Assembly (NCBI GenBank): GCA_023653785.1
Contig: JAMKCH010007178.1
Coordinates: 1-64,000, forward strand
Source of the DNA: Ophioderma brevispina
Taxonomy: Eukaryota; Echinodermata; Ophiuroidea; Amphilepidida; Ophiodermatidae
Direction of reading: 5' to 3'
DNA length: 64,000 nucleotides
The notes beneath the pieces were generated by a model. That model ran no database searches and had not been told where the DNA came from. It saw only the letters and a program-made list of their open reading frames with translations. A program made the translations under genes and the position numbers. Below are positions 33,373 to 45,534 of this stretch, piece by piece (position 1 is the first letter of the stretch; the number at the start of each line of letters is the position of its first letter).

Positions 33373-34610
33373 CTGTAAAACAAAAACAAATGAAAATATG
33401 ACACTGGTGTAGTCACAATCTTTCTTAAGGGGGCTGTTTTTAGTTGTTTTCATGTTTAATAGCATTAATGGCATTTTTTCCCATATATTTTAACAGAATC
33501 TATATATATTTATTTTTTCCTCATATTTTGTTCATTTTACTTTTACTATGTTACGCATTTTTGACCAAAAACAATCTCATGGGCTGAACTGCAAAAGGGC
33601 GGGTAATTTCGCGTATTACGCAATACGCGTCTGTGCTATTCGGCGTGCGTGATGTAATGAGCACATCAGAAACGCCTTGATGCATCGATTTGATATGACG
33701 CATACCCATGGTAACTTGTACCCAATTGTAAAATGGTTGCCCACGTGAGATGCTTTCGGCGATATTGTGATTTTCGGTTCCCAGTTACTCGAAATCCATA
33801 TCAGCAACAGGTAAGAAATGAAATGCATCGTATAGAGCATATCAAAATCTAGGGTCGGTATTTTTTAGTTTTTCATTTTTGGTTAAAAATCGTGATTTAT
33901 GTCAACCTTTGAACAATCTTGGTGTTGTTACAAATTGAAACACGCAGATTTTGGCCTTTTTTGCAGGACTATAATTTCTGCGAGAATCCGAGAATCGATT
34001 CTCGCAAAGATTCTCGTAAACTGATTTGCGTGAATCAATGTTGCTTTTCGTAAACTTTAGAAATTAACATAGTAGTGAATTAGTTGATTCCCTCGAAATT
34101 TGTTTTGGGGAATCAAGACTGATTCTCGCACACAGCAACGAAATTCTACCCGTTTTGGCAAATAATTTGATAAATAATGCAGAATTTGAAAAAGGGAATA
34201 ACCGCACCCTATAACTATGACTCTGGAATACAAAAACGAACAAGGCACATTTTTATAACATTTCTATATTTTTTTTATAGGGAACCAAAAAAATGAGTGA
34301 AAATCACCATTTTTTATAATTTTCTCAAAAAATATGTATTTGAGGAAAAAATATCGTATTTGGATTCCTTTAGTCATTTCCTTCTCAAATATGTATACTT
34401 TTATATACGTTGGAACAACAATTAAGAAGATACGGCAAAAAACAGTTCCTTTGAATTCCTGACTTAACAGCCCCCTTAACCAAAATTCAATTCAAATACA
34501 ACTACAGCATATGACCTGTGAGCACTGTGGTCTGTCAGGCAATTTCTTGTAGCAGACACAAAGAGCAAGTGTGAGATTTTGACCACCACTTATGCTCCTG
34601 GAGCATAAGT
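33373..34610. other. No gene recognised; short palindrome at the right edge
   Basis: Intronic or intergenic AT-rich sequence. The palindrome CTTATGCTCC-T-GGAGCATAAG lies at about 34585-34607. A related inverted phrase (GCTCCTGGAGCATGGTTGGTGGTCAAAA) is at 37302-37333, beyond the retrotransposon complex. Confidence 0.4.
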
Positions 34611-34815
34611 TGTGGCAACCATTCCACAGAATTAAGAAATACCTTTCAGTTGAAAGCCTTACTATCCTTCATAAATCCTTGGTGTTGCCAAAGCTTGATT
34701 ATTGTGATGCTGTTTGGGGTAACTGCAATAAGACTCTGCAGGATAAGATTGAACGTCTTCAAATTCGATCGGCCAGGGCTATATTACGGGTTCCTGGGAA
34801 AACAAGATCAAGCTC
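34611..34815 (+). pseudogene. L2/CR1-like non-LTR retrotransposon, reverse transcriptase C-terminal part (left piece)
   Basis: Plus-strand frame with RIKKYLSVESLTILHKSL, LVLPKLDYCDAVWGNC and TLQDKIERLQIRSARAILRV, the conserved region after the palm and thumb in CR1/L2-type reverse transcriptases (LPxLDYCxxVWG...LxRLQNRAAR). The palm domain and endonuclease are absent, so the copy is 5'-truncated at about 34611. The frame is cut at about 34815 by an opposite-strand element and resumes at 36530. Confidence 0.85.
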
Positions 34816-36530
34816 ATCATGGCCTCCGTCAGTCGCAAGCGACTATGGATAGAGCGCCCACATTGAGTCACAGGTTAGGTGAACAGCGACGTCTGTGGCT
34901 GAAGAGGCCAATCCTAGAGTGGCAGTCAGTCTCTGCAACAGGTGCTACATATATGGGATGTCACAGCTTGACTATCCAAGGATCTGTGCAGCTTTCTTTT
35001 AGCTCGCTGCTTCTCAAACTGGCTGATGATCTGTTGTTCTCCAAGCTCAAGGTGTTGCTTCACTGTTCTCCGCCAACGGTGACGATTGTCAGCAAGTTTC
35101 TCACAGCACCCAATGTCGATGTTCAGGGTACACATATCACGCTTACAAATATCCTTGTAGTGGAGCATGGGTCGACCAACTTTCCTTTTGCCAGATGTAA
35201 GCTCAGCATACATGATATCTTTCGGTAGACGGCCATCCTCCATTCGACGGACATGGCCCAGCCATCGGAGTCTAAGAAATGTATAGATGGTGGGGAGTCC
35301 AATTCGAGTCATTAGCTCTGAATTTGGCACCATGTCCTTCCAGGTGACACCCAGAATTCGTCTAATACAGCGCAGATGGAAGCTGTTGAGTTTCTTCTCA
35401 TGCCTAGAGTATGTAGTCCATGTCTCACTACCATACAGTAATGTTCTGATGATGCAGGCGTTGTAAACTGTTGCCTTTGTCTTAATGGACAGCTTCGGAT
35501 TTTCCCACACACGCGTTGTAAGCCAGGCAAGAGTAGCTGCAGCTTACCAATGCGTTTTGCCGATTTCTGCATCGGGAGACAGACTGTCACGGATGTTGGA
35601 CCCAGGTAGAGTGAAGTCCGGAACAACCCATTGTGGTATGTGCATTGTGATGACAGGTGGTTCTTGAGCATCTTGGGCCATTAGGACATAGTATTCTTCA
35701 AAACTGATGACATCCGAAGTCCTTACAGGCCGGTGAGAAGCGATCTATGAGCGCGAAGGGTTCCTGCTTGGAAGGTGAAGTAAAAGTATGGCAGCATCAT
35801 CAGCGCACAACATGTCACGAATCACTTATCTGACGAACCTGTCGTAGCTCTAAGGCTGTGCAGGAATTTGAAGTAGCCGACCACAGAACCGTGTGAATGT
35901 AGAGGCAGTCTGTGGCTGTCGTACCGAATGCTTGGCTTCAGAGAAAATACTGAAAACGACATATTCCCAAGAGCGTTGGGGACAAAAACACTCCTTGCTT
36001 ACCACCACTGCGAATGTCAAACGGCTCTGAAAGGCTGCGTCAAACGTAATGTTGCTTCATGTCGGTGTTGTGGAAAGAGCTGATGATGCTCAGAAGCCAT
36101 GGTGGAAGCCCAATCGTCTGGAGGATTTGGAACAGTCCAGTTCCTGCTAACCAGGTCAAAGTCTTTGGTCAGGTCTATGATGAAAGCAATGTAGAGTGGC
36201 TTCTGTTGTTCTCTACACTTTCTGCCTTGCATCGGCGTTATGGAGAAGATCCATACGATCGTAGATCTGGCAGCACGAAATCCGCACTGCGACTCAGGAT
36301 ACACCCTTGAAGGACTTGAAGACGCATCAACGCACCACGGGCAAAAAACTTTGCCGACATACTAAGGAGGGGAAAATACCCTGTAATTGGTTGCAATCAC
36401 TTCTTTCAACATTTGTTCTTGTAGAGGGTGATGATCTTTGAGTCGCGCATTCCTGTGGTACAGCTCCTTCCTGCCAGCATTGACAGAGAACCTCATGTAG
36501 TGGGTGAAGCAGAGAGCTTTTACAGCATTT
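34815..36530 (-). pseudogene. Second non-LTR retrotransposon (reverse transcriptase), nested, minus strand
   Basis: Minus-strand reverse transcriptase in several frames, read from 36530 downward. ECATQRSS/CNQLQGI is a decayed DSKIVTLYKNKG..NYRGI-type entry. YPESQCGFRAARST and FIIDLTKDFD (motif A, 36152-36190) follow. The catalytic pair appears as DMLCADDAA (35790-35813). The C-terminal frame 34926-35510 has LLYGSETWTTYSRHEKKL, FHLRCIRRILGVTWKD, LRWLGHVRRMEDGRLPKD, GRPMLHYKDICKRDM and NRHRWRRTV. The aspartates of A and C are intact but frameshifts abolish function. There is no endonuclease domain, so it is 5'-truncated. Flanks resemble a short target-site duplication (GATCAAGCTCAT near 34808, GATCAAGTCAT near 36530), placing it inside the L2-like element. 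Confidence 0.85.
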
Positions 36531-37030
36531 GATCAAGTCATATCTACGTGATAAAATGGGATGGGAACCCTTAGTAAAGCGAAGGCAATACCATCTTGCC
36601 CTCGCTGTCTACAAATGTATAGCAGGGCTGGCCCCTGCCAATTTGTGCAATAAATTTACACTTGTCAGGAATTCCCATTCCATAGGAACCCGTTCTAGCA
36701 CTTCCGGTAAAATCAATTACTAAAGCCGGCCCTCGAATTTGGTAGGCTTTCTATGTATGTTCATTAATTTGTATTTAAAAAAGTATTTTTAGAATGATAA
36801 TCCTGGTGATTTTGTATGATATAATTGTATAAGTTTGTTGCATAACTGCATTTTAAAGATTGTAATTTAAGTTGTAATATTTGTGTATTTTTTTAATAAT
36901 GTAATTTAAGAAATTTTAATATTGCAATGTTTTTGTATGTTGCTGGGCCATATGGAAGAACAGAGGAATACTTAAGTTTTCCTCTGAATATGGACCCAGG
37001 GTAAAGAATAAATAAACAAACAAACAACAA
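36530..37030 (+). pseudogene. L2/CR1-like retrotransposon, right piece and 3' tail
   Basis: Continuation of the 34611-34815 frame: MGWEPLVKRRQYHLALAVYK, CIAGLAPANLCNKF, then a stop at 36721-36723. About 290 bp of 3' untranslated sequence follows, ending in TGCTGGGCCATATGGAAGAA, TATGGACCCAGGG and an AATAAATAAACAAACAAAC tail. Such a short A-rich simple tail is usual for L2/CR1-like elements. Together with the left piece it forms the last roughly 140 codons of the polyprotein. Confidence 0.85.
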
Positions 37031-37136
37031 GCTATTCATTTTATTGAGTGCCGTTCACAATAGCAGTAGCAATTTATTCCGTAAATGTTATCAAGGATTT
37101 TGTGCAAATCTGGCACACCAATCATTGCTGGTCTTG

Positions 37137-37200
37137 GGGTTAAGTAGCTAACCTCATGATACAGGGGTCTCGGGTTCGAATCTCACTCCTGCTTCTTCTG
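37137..37200 (+). repeat. tRNA-like pol III promoter remnant (SINE head)
   Basis: A GGTTAAGTAGC A-box-like segment and a good B box, GGTTCGAATCTCACT (about 37173-37187). It lacks a closed acceptor stem and CCA-ready end, so it is read as a tRNA-derived SINE piece, not a functional tRNA. Confidence 0.45.
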
Positions 37201-37319
37201 AAGATATAAAATTTTCATTACTTTTTCAGGTTAGAGGGAAAAATTCTAAGTCCAAAAAAGATAAGAAAAAACAATAGCTGCCCTTTGAGATTAGTGAGGA
37301 GACCTGCTCCTGGAGCATG

Positions 37320-38965
37320 GTTGGTGGTCAAAAACTACCGCCTGTGCAGTGGCGACGCCAGACCTCTTTTTCTGGGGGGGGGGGCAAAGTGAAATTCTGG
37401 GAGGGGCAAAATATCAAATATTTGGAGATTTTTAACCATATTTATGGCCCCATTAATGGTGATTTTTTCCCAAAATTTGGCGGATTTTGGCCCCAAATCG
37501 CTGTGAATTTTGCCAAACCAAAAATCCCATCATTTGCAAACTAGGGGGCAAGAAAACAAGGTTCCCCCATGAGAGGGGGGCTTCTACCTGGGGACGGGCT
37601 AGCTAGAACTGGAGAAAATATTGGATCAAAAATTTCAAATAATGGTTAAGAGCATATATTATTAACTCAGGTAAGGCTCAGTCTGCACTTTATTTTTAGC
37701 AGATAAACATTGGCAAATAAAAATTAATGTACATTTCAGTTCTAAATATTGTTCCCTAAACAGAAAAGCAAGCCACCCCTTGAATTGGTTACTTCAAAAT
37801 GAAGATTCAAAGTTGTGTTTAAACCTTTTCACTGGAAAGCATCAAAGGAAACCACCGTTAAATGGTTACAAAAATCTAAAAATAGAAAACCCCCCAACAA
37901 AAAAAACAGCTACAGACCCACAGATATGGTACACAGAAAGAAATAGTGTTGCAAAATTAACCACCTGGGCCTATACCTGCATGTATGATAGTCCTGCATT
38001 TTCTTTGAAAATTGGGGATGGGCTTATAACCGAGTTGTTATGGTACCATGACAAATGGGATGGGCTTTATAACCCGAGTTGTTATGGTACCATGATATCA
38101 TATCATTGATATGATGTCAAATGTGTGTGTCATTGGAGTAAAGTTTCTTAAAAGAAAAAGGCACCCTTTGTGAGAAAAAAAAAAAGCTATCGGGATTTCA
38201 AAATTGATATTTTTCATGATGTACTTGCTAATTGCTTGCAAATTCCCCACTAACTGAAATCGTCGCCAACATCACATACTGTATTATCTGCGAAAAAATG
38301 CCATTTTCGAGGAAAATCGCCATTGCACATTCTACCTGGAGATTTCATGTTTGTACTATGGAAATTAAACATTACAATTTACTTTTTAATGAAAAAACAT
38401 TCTGAAGTTTTAAACCTGTCAGTTTGAAAGTGCAATTTGTATTCCTGATAATTATAAAGCTACAAGTCAAAGTCGTATGTGAAACACAATAAAAGTCGTT
38501 ATTTCACATACAACGGCTAATTCACCATTAGAATTCAATGCGCGTTCATATAGATATCTATGTGAAACACCGTAATGTTCACGACATGAGGGCGATACGC
38601 CCACATAGATCTTTATGTGAAAAACGTAAACAGCTGTTTTTACGAACAGCGTTAATTATTACGGCCTATTGACATACGGGGTAAATTGAAAACATACGAT
38701 TAGAATGTAAAATCGATATACAGTTTGAGTTATTGATCAAAATTCTTAATTAATATTCACTAATTAGGTCCACTTTCAAGATTGTAACTTTGTGCATGTA
38801 TAGGAACCATAACATAAGTACATCTCAAAAAAAGTAAAAAATGTCAGAAAGGACAGTAGTGTGACGTGGGCGACGAAATGATTAAGTCATACCAGCTCTC
38901 TTTACATGTAAACCGAATGATTTTGTAATAACCTAATGGGCGTCGGTTTATCAGTACACCTTTAG
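37320..38965. other. No gene recognised; repeat-like CAGTGGCGACGCC segment and small hairpins
   Basis: 37346-37545 resembles a TIR-ended repeat (GTGGCGACGCCAGA, G-rich). 38465-38520 folds as TCGTATGTGAAAC..TTTCACATACAACG and related ATGTGAAAC motifs continue to 38630. The plus frame 37780-38109 has no known domain and contains a local direct repeat near its end (ATGGGCTTATAACCGAGTTG twice). Confidence 0.35.
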
Positions 38966-39565
38966 ATCACAACACCCCGCCAAAAACCCCACCCCCTCCC
39001 CACACCATGCAACACCCCACCCCTCCCCAACACCAACCACCCCCTCCCCAACACCCCGCTATAAACCCCCCTCCCCAACACACAACCCTCCGCCTCCCCA
39101 ACACACCAACCCCCTCACCAAACACCCCACAAACACACCCCACAAAACACCTACCCTCCTCAACACAACACAACACCCTGCAACACCCCTGCGCAACACC
39201 CCACCCCTCCCAACACCTGCAACACACCCCACCGCCCCAGCACCCGGCAACACCCCACCCCGCCCCTCCCCAAACACACACAACCGCCTCCCAACACCTG
39301 CCGCGACCCCGCGAACCCACCCGACCAAACAACCCACCAAACCGCCGCCCCAACCACCCGCCCAATACCGCAAAACCCACGCCCAAACACCCCACGCGCC
39401 TTCAACACACCACCTCCCCTCCACATAACACGCAAACACCCCACCCCCTCCCCAACACCCCACAACACACCCGCAACACCATACCCGCAACACCCAACCC
39501 CTCCACAACACCCCGCAACACCCAACCCTCCTAGTCCCAATAATTGGGGGGGGGGGGGGGGGGGG
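38966..39565. repeat. C-rich low-complexity array (CCCCAACACC) ending in a G run
   Basis: About 570 bp built from CCCCAACACCCC/CCCACCCCTCCC variants, ending at TAATT followed by 21 G (39546-39566) and about 11 T. A shorter C-rich block lies at 39708-39800. The minus strand is G-rich (GGGGTGTTGGGGAGG-like) and could form quadruplexes. Open frames on both strands (38967-39865) are composition artefacts. Confidence 0.85.
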
Positions 39566-39969
39566 GACTTTTTTTTTTTCCCAAATGACGGTTTCTTGAA
39601 AACAGTATTGACTGTAACAGTTCCTCCATTGATGAAGTAATGGCATGATGATAATTGTACATACGAAGGGAGTCATATGCTCAGCAGGACTACCAACCCT
39701 TCCCATCACTGCCAACACCCCCTTCCCTTGCAACACCCCTCCACTGCAACCCCCACCTCATCCCCAACACACACCCCCTCTCCAACACCTTACAACACCC
39801 CAAAAGTATTTGTTTTGGTCTTTGTTTGCACGGGGAGAGAGCATATAGCCCATGATAGGGTATGAACTTTGGTGGATGATGAGGTCCGGTTCAAGTCCCA
39901 GGGGAACCACTGCAGAGATTTAATTCAGGATACTAGTAAAATCTAAATTTAATCAGGTACTAAATACGG

Positions 39970-41690
39970 CTTACTGTATTTTGCGAAACGAAACGGAAAA
40001 AGAAACCGTTTCGCATTTTAGTATTGTGAAACGGTGTCGTAGGTGGTGTACACCACAAAAGGTATATAACGTTTTTTGTAGTGACCATTTAAGATAGTGT
40101 TTTTAATAGTGTTGATAACTGAAAATAAATGTTGAATTGTCACTAACATTGGACTTGTGTCATTGTGATTTTCCAAATGCAAACTATAAGCGAATTGGTT
40201 AATCCAATCTTATTTTTTTATTATTTCCTGCTCACATAGTTGGCGTTGGCAAGAAATGATATCTACAGGATTAGAGTGCACTGGCGTCTACGATAGTTTG
40301 GGGCAATGAGCCTGTTCGCATTTTTGATTTTGCGAAACGGGCGTTATAATTTTTCACAGGAATTAAGTTTGCACAATCTTTGTGTCAGATGATAGAACAT
40401 GAGAAAACGCTTTCCTGTGGTAAATGGCAAGGTTCACATCCCTAACTTTGGGTGCAGTGAGACCTAACGGGATTTTTCAAATGTAATCATCTAGCTAATT
40501 TGTTATGACAAATTATTGTATTATTTCTGGCTCATATAGTAGGCGTTGGCAAGTAATGATTATCTGCAGGGACTAGGATCCACTTACGTCTATAGTTTGG
40601 GGCATGCAATGACGCCCGTTCGCAATTTTGTATTTTGCGAACGGGCGTATAATTTTTCACAGGAATTAAGATTGAACATCTTTCTTCCTCATATTATAGA
40701 ACTGAGAAAACACCTTCCTGTGGTAAATGGCAAGGTTCAAATCCCTATACTTTGGTGCAGTGAGCCCTAAAGGGATTTTTCAAATGTACTAACTATAGCT
40801 AATTTGTTTTGTTAATGCCAAAAATTATATTTTTAATTATTTCTGGCTCATATAGTTGAGGTTGGCAAGCAATGATTATCTGAAGGATTAGCTCACTGAC
40901 GTCTATAGTTTGGGTTGCTGCAAGGAGCCCGTTCGCAGTTTGTATTTGCAAACGGCGCTATTATTCACAGGAATTAAGTTTGCACCATCTTTCTTTGTCA
41001 TATGATAGAACATGAGAAAAGGCATTCATTTGGTAAATTGCAAGGTTCACATCCCTATACTTTGGGGGCAGTGAGCCCTAAGTGATTTTTTTCAAAGTAA
41101 TTCATGATAGCTTAATTTGTTAATGGCAAAACCTTATTTTTTGATTATTTGGCTCATCTAGTAGGCCTTGGCAAGAAATGATTATCTGCAGGATTAGAAT
41201 CCACTGACGGTTTTATAGTTTGGTGCAATGAGCCAGTTTCGCATTTTTGTATTTCGAACGGGCATATAATTTTTCACAGGAATTAAGTTTGCACTATCTT
41301 TCTTCGTTATTTTATAGAACTTGAGACAACACATCCTGTGTCAATGGCAAGGTTCGCTACCTATTCTTTGGGTGCAGTGAGCCCTAAAGTGATTTTTTCA
41401 AATGTTATCATATGAGCCTAATTTGTTAATGCAAACGTACTTTTTAATTATTTCTGGTCATATAGTTGGCGTGTTTGGCAAGCAATGATTATCTGCAGAT
41501 TAGAGTCCACTGATGTTCATAGTTTGGGTGCAATGAGGGCCCGTTTCGCATTTTTGTATTTTGCGGAACGGGCGTTATAATTTTTCACAGGAATAAGTTT
41601 GCACTATCTTTCTTCGTTATATTATAGGAACTTGAGAAAAACAACCTTCCTGTGGTGGTAAATGGCAAGGTTCACATCCCTATATAGTCA
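39970..41690. repeat. About 305-bp satellite, five units, each with a CCCGTTTCGCA hairpin
   Basis: Units begin with a GGCTCATATAGTTGGCGTTGG-type segment at about 40228, 40530, 40845, 41150 and 41452. They share GATTATCTGCAGGATTAG, TTTTTCACAGGAATTAAG, ACATGAGAAAA, GGTAAATGGCAAGGTTCAC and GGTGCAGTGAGCCCTAA. Each holds an inverted repeat of the type GCCCGTTTCGCA/TGCGAAACGGGC around a short TTTTGTATT spacer. A related GCGAAACG..CGTTTCGC hairpin lies just upstream (39990-40030). Units differ by many small indels. Confidence 0.8.
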
Positions 41691-44270
41691 TGCACAATTG
41701 TGCATTTTTGGTGAAAAGTACCAAATGGCACAGATGTAGCTCTTGATATGCTTGAATAAATCTGGTGTTTTAGGGGCCAAATTAAGTTCCTTCCAAGATG
41801 GCGGCATTCAAAAATGGCCGCTACTGTTAAAATGTCATGTTTTAGTGCTTTCTAGGTTAGATTGAATCCAATTACTCAATTTGACGGTTTCATGCCATTT
41901 AGAAAGAAATACCCTGATGAACTCCACTGTAATTCCATGTTTAATTAGCAAAGATTGATCCAAAATGGCAGCCAATTTGAAGAATATCATTTGATTATCA
42001 AGAAATGAATGTTTGTTTTCTGTCGTGTTATTCATTCCCTAAGGTGTTATTGAAACAATGTGCATTATTAAAATAGAATCACATCACCTTAAGGGTATCG
42101 TGTCAACACCTGGTGCTTTTGTTTTTACACGAATTCTGATTTTTGCACCATTTTAAACATTCAAACTTGCGTTTATAGGTACCAACAAAGGTTTTATCAA
42201 CTGCAGACAATCTTGAGCTGATTTTTTGCCGATTTAAAAACAGCTACTTGACCATTTAAAGTCACCCAAAAAACGCTTGGTCTAAACGGCGGGAATTTAA
42301 GCACATTTCCCGCCGGTAGGCCGCAAGGCGCAACCATCGGTAGCGCGCGTGACTTTTTTGCGCGTAATGAAGCGTGCGGGTGGTTTAATGTACTTTTGCG
42401 CGAACGCCATCTGAAACGAAAAATAATATTTGAAAATGTAAACAAAGCGCTAATTAGACAAGTGAAATTTCAATTTATTTAATGTTGGAGTTACAGACAA
42501 AAAATGTTTGATTCAAAGTGCATAAAGATTTTATTTGATCACTTGCACAACATACTCATTGTGAAGTTCAAAGATAAAGTTTATTGAGAAAGAGACAGAT
42601 GAACTGGTGCGTGAAAGTCACTGAGTACTAAAAACATGATTTTCTCAATGTTCAATTTTCGCAAAATTGGCAAATTTTTTATTTTAATTGAGATAACTCC
42701 AAAAATACCGAAGGTTAAAAGGTAAGGTTTAAATTTCCTACGATAGCAATTGGTCTTCTCCAGGGACGGTTTTCATCAAGTTTTCATTTTTCGATTTCTA
42801 ACTATATATATTCTCCAATATATTACTCAAATTTTGGAAAAGAAAAGAAAAATCACATTTTTGACATTTTTCCTTTATATTTGAAAAGAAGATCTATTTT
42901 TAAAAAATTGGGAAAAACCGTTCCCTGACAAATTTGTTTGTTTCTAAAAAATAAAAATGTTTTTTTAAAATGGAAAATTCAAATTGTTTTTGTTATGCGT
43001 CTGAAAATTTTGGTGGCGCAAATGGTGTTTTTTAGTTTTTTTAGTATTTTTCTCCAATTACGGAAAGTTTTACAATTAATCTGATGCCATCATCGGGTCC
43101 ATCGTCCAATTTCTTTTCTTAGAAATGTTACTTTTTACATACATAATCAAATATTTGCAAAGTTAAAAAACCAAAATAGATACTCGGAAACTCAAGGTTC
43201 ACACTGCCTTAAGGAATTACAACTAAATACGACTTGATCCAAAATGGCGCCAAAAATCCCAAAAATGGCGGCCTCTAATTTGCATCAGCTTATCATTTGA
43301 TTATCAAGAAATGAATGTTTTCTTAATATTGTAAGAACCCATCAAGGAAGGAATTCACATCAACGTAAGAGCATACCAATTAAGGTGGGATGTTGTTTAA
43401 ATGGATTTTTCCATTATAATTTGGCCAAGATGGCTGCCAAACCTCGAATGGCCACTCTTTTTAGAAGTGTCACTAATGTGCCTGTATGATCTCCATGCTA
43501 CTTGAATATGTTTTTCCCATTATTCATTGCCCCAGCAAGCGGTCCAAAAAATTTTTTTTTAAAACAAGGGCCAGGACACATGGTACACAATGAAAAGCGT
43601 GATTTCCCCATGCTCAAAGCCTAGTGATTGTTTAAATGATTGCAGGGAGGGGCAACGAATCCTATACGTGGCACTTCTACAACACAAATTGACACCACCC
43701 AAAAGAGAGTTGACTCTGCAGGAGAAAGTCTTCGGTAGCCCTTCTAAGTGTAGCAAGGTCTTACTAAATACTTTCCATGAAAATCCTTGCCATTGGGAGA
43801 CCACATCGACAGTTTGGAGTGCTATGTGTGTGAAATAGACCCTCTGTGAAGCAACCTCATATCTGGTGACAACAACATCGAAGTACTCACCATTGAACTC
43901 GGCTCTGTCATAGTTATATCAGTCTAAAAACTCCCCATCAGTAGGATTTCAAGCACCCTCAATTCAATTTTGTGAATTCCACTAAACCTCATTTCTTAAT
44001 TGGCAATTTTCACAACTAGTACCCAAGGGGCTACAATGAAGCAATAAAAGATGGACAAGCTGTTTTTCTTTTTTTTTTTTTTCGTCTGGAAGAATGGTCT
44101 GAACAGTCAACATCTACATTACCTTCACGGACCACTACCATTTTATAGTGCCCTTTGGAAGAGAGGTTACAATCCTGATCATCTAGCATTATTGGAAAAA
44201 CAACTCTAACCTGTTGTAGCAGCAAGATTGTTATGATCCTGTTCCACTAAAGATTAAGTCAATGCTGCAG
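41691..44270. other. No gene recognised; AAGATGGCGGC motifs and a short direct repeat
   Basis: ATCATTTGATTATCAAGAAATGAATG occurs at about 41986-42013 and 43291-43318, each preceded by ATGGCGGC/ATGGCAGCC motifs (41798, 41968, 43243, 43266, 43427), so two diverged copies of one repeat are likely. 42290-42420 is GC-richer (GCGCGTGACTTTTTTGCGCG). No exon or RNA seen. Confidence 0.35.
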
Positions 44271-45250
44271 TCAGTAAGACCAAAAAACAAAGTGCCTTTT
44301 AAGTGGCACTTTAACTACAAAGTGAAGACAGGTTGCGCAAAACTTCATAACACATGACAAATTTGACAAGGCTGTAAGACGGAATAATACAATCCAGGCC
44401 TTTCCAAGGAATGGGCTAAAGGATGTAGTAGTAGTAGTAAAACACAAAGTTTTTAAATCCGGTTTTGGTCCCCGCAACCGGGCGGTGGCCGGATTCACTT
44501 CATTCGTAGCAATGCCCTTAATCCTCCTTCCACTTCGACCGATGCAATGCATCCCCCATCTCAACAAAACCCTCCTACTCTCCTCCGCCACTTGCTTCCT
44601 CATGTCCTCTTTGGTCGGCCCCTCTTCCTCAACACCACCTCAAACTCAAAAAAAGCCTTTTTAAAACATGCTCCTATCCTCCTCAGCACGTGCCATACCA
44701 TATTACACCATGACGCCTTCGCCAGCGGTCCAGCGCCTCTTCCAAACCCACCTCTGCATCAAATCCTCAGTCTTCTTCCTATCATCAATTACACACCCAC
44801 ACATTGCTCTTCCCATTGCTCTCTATGCCCTTCCAAAAATCCCAATCTCATTTTCACTTCAGGCACCATGTCTCACTCACATACAGCATCATGAAAATTT
44901 CACACAAACTCCTATAAACCATCACCTTCATTTCAAAGGAAATGCTTCGCCCAAGTAACAACTCTCCACAATTCTATAAACTTCACCCACCATACCTTAC
45001 TCTGGCTGTCACAGCCGCCTCAATCCACCCCCGCATACTCCTGTACCTAGGTATGTGAACTTTCACGGTTCCAACCTATCACACCCATTTTTCCAACTCC
45101 TTCCCAACTCCTCAACTCCACTCTTGCATTTTCCACACACAAAGTCCCTTGCCAAACTTGGGGTCACTCTCTTCTCTTTGTGCATCTCCCATGAATCATT
45201 TCCAACATTTCTCACACCACAATGAATGCCCTCACCTCTTTCACATATTC
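44271..45250 (-). pseudogene. Non-LTR retrotransposon, reverse transcriptase C-terminal tail, minus strand
   Basis: Minus-strand pieces in shifting frames. From about 44950 downward: KVMVYRSLCEI and LYVSETWCL (the LYGSETW block), then NEIGIFGR. Below 44603: RKQVAEESRRVLLRWGMHCI and IKGIATNEVNPATA, then a 3' tail ending in TTTTACTACTACTACTAC. This order (Y-x-SETW, then RGRPKxxWxxQV, then NPAT) is that of endonuclease/reverse-transcriptase non-LTR elements. The palm motifs are not present within the recognised part, so the copy is truncated and frameshifted. The plus frames at 44547-44958 are antisense shadows. Confidence 0.7.
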
Positions 45251-45534
45251 CCACATGGGTCCACCTTACTCAATAACTAAAGTATCAAGGGGATTCCACA
45301 TGTTTGAAGCCGCTGCTTCTCAGTTTAAAACAACTGCTAAGGTTGAGGAGTGTCAGAGGAAGAAGGATCAAAACAGGCACACATTAATTGAATCCAACGA
45401 TTATAAGACCCAAACCAGCAAGAAAGAATGGTCAACCATCCGAAAGCTTTCGATAAAGGTATCCAACAAAACCCTCCACAGCAGTCAAAAATGTTACACC
45501 CAAACTAAGTTGAAATTTAACTACTTCAGTTCTC

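Noticed and set aside
37137..37200. Functional tRNA gene
   Set aside because: A and B box-like text is present, but the acceptor and D arms do not close; better read as a SINE head.
38967..39865. Pro/Thr/His-rich and Gly/Val/Cys-rich open frames on opposite strands
   Set aside because: Composition effect of the C-rich array.
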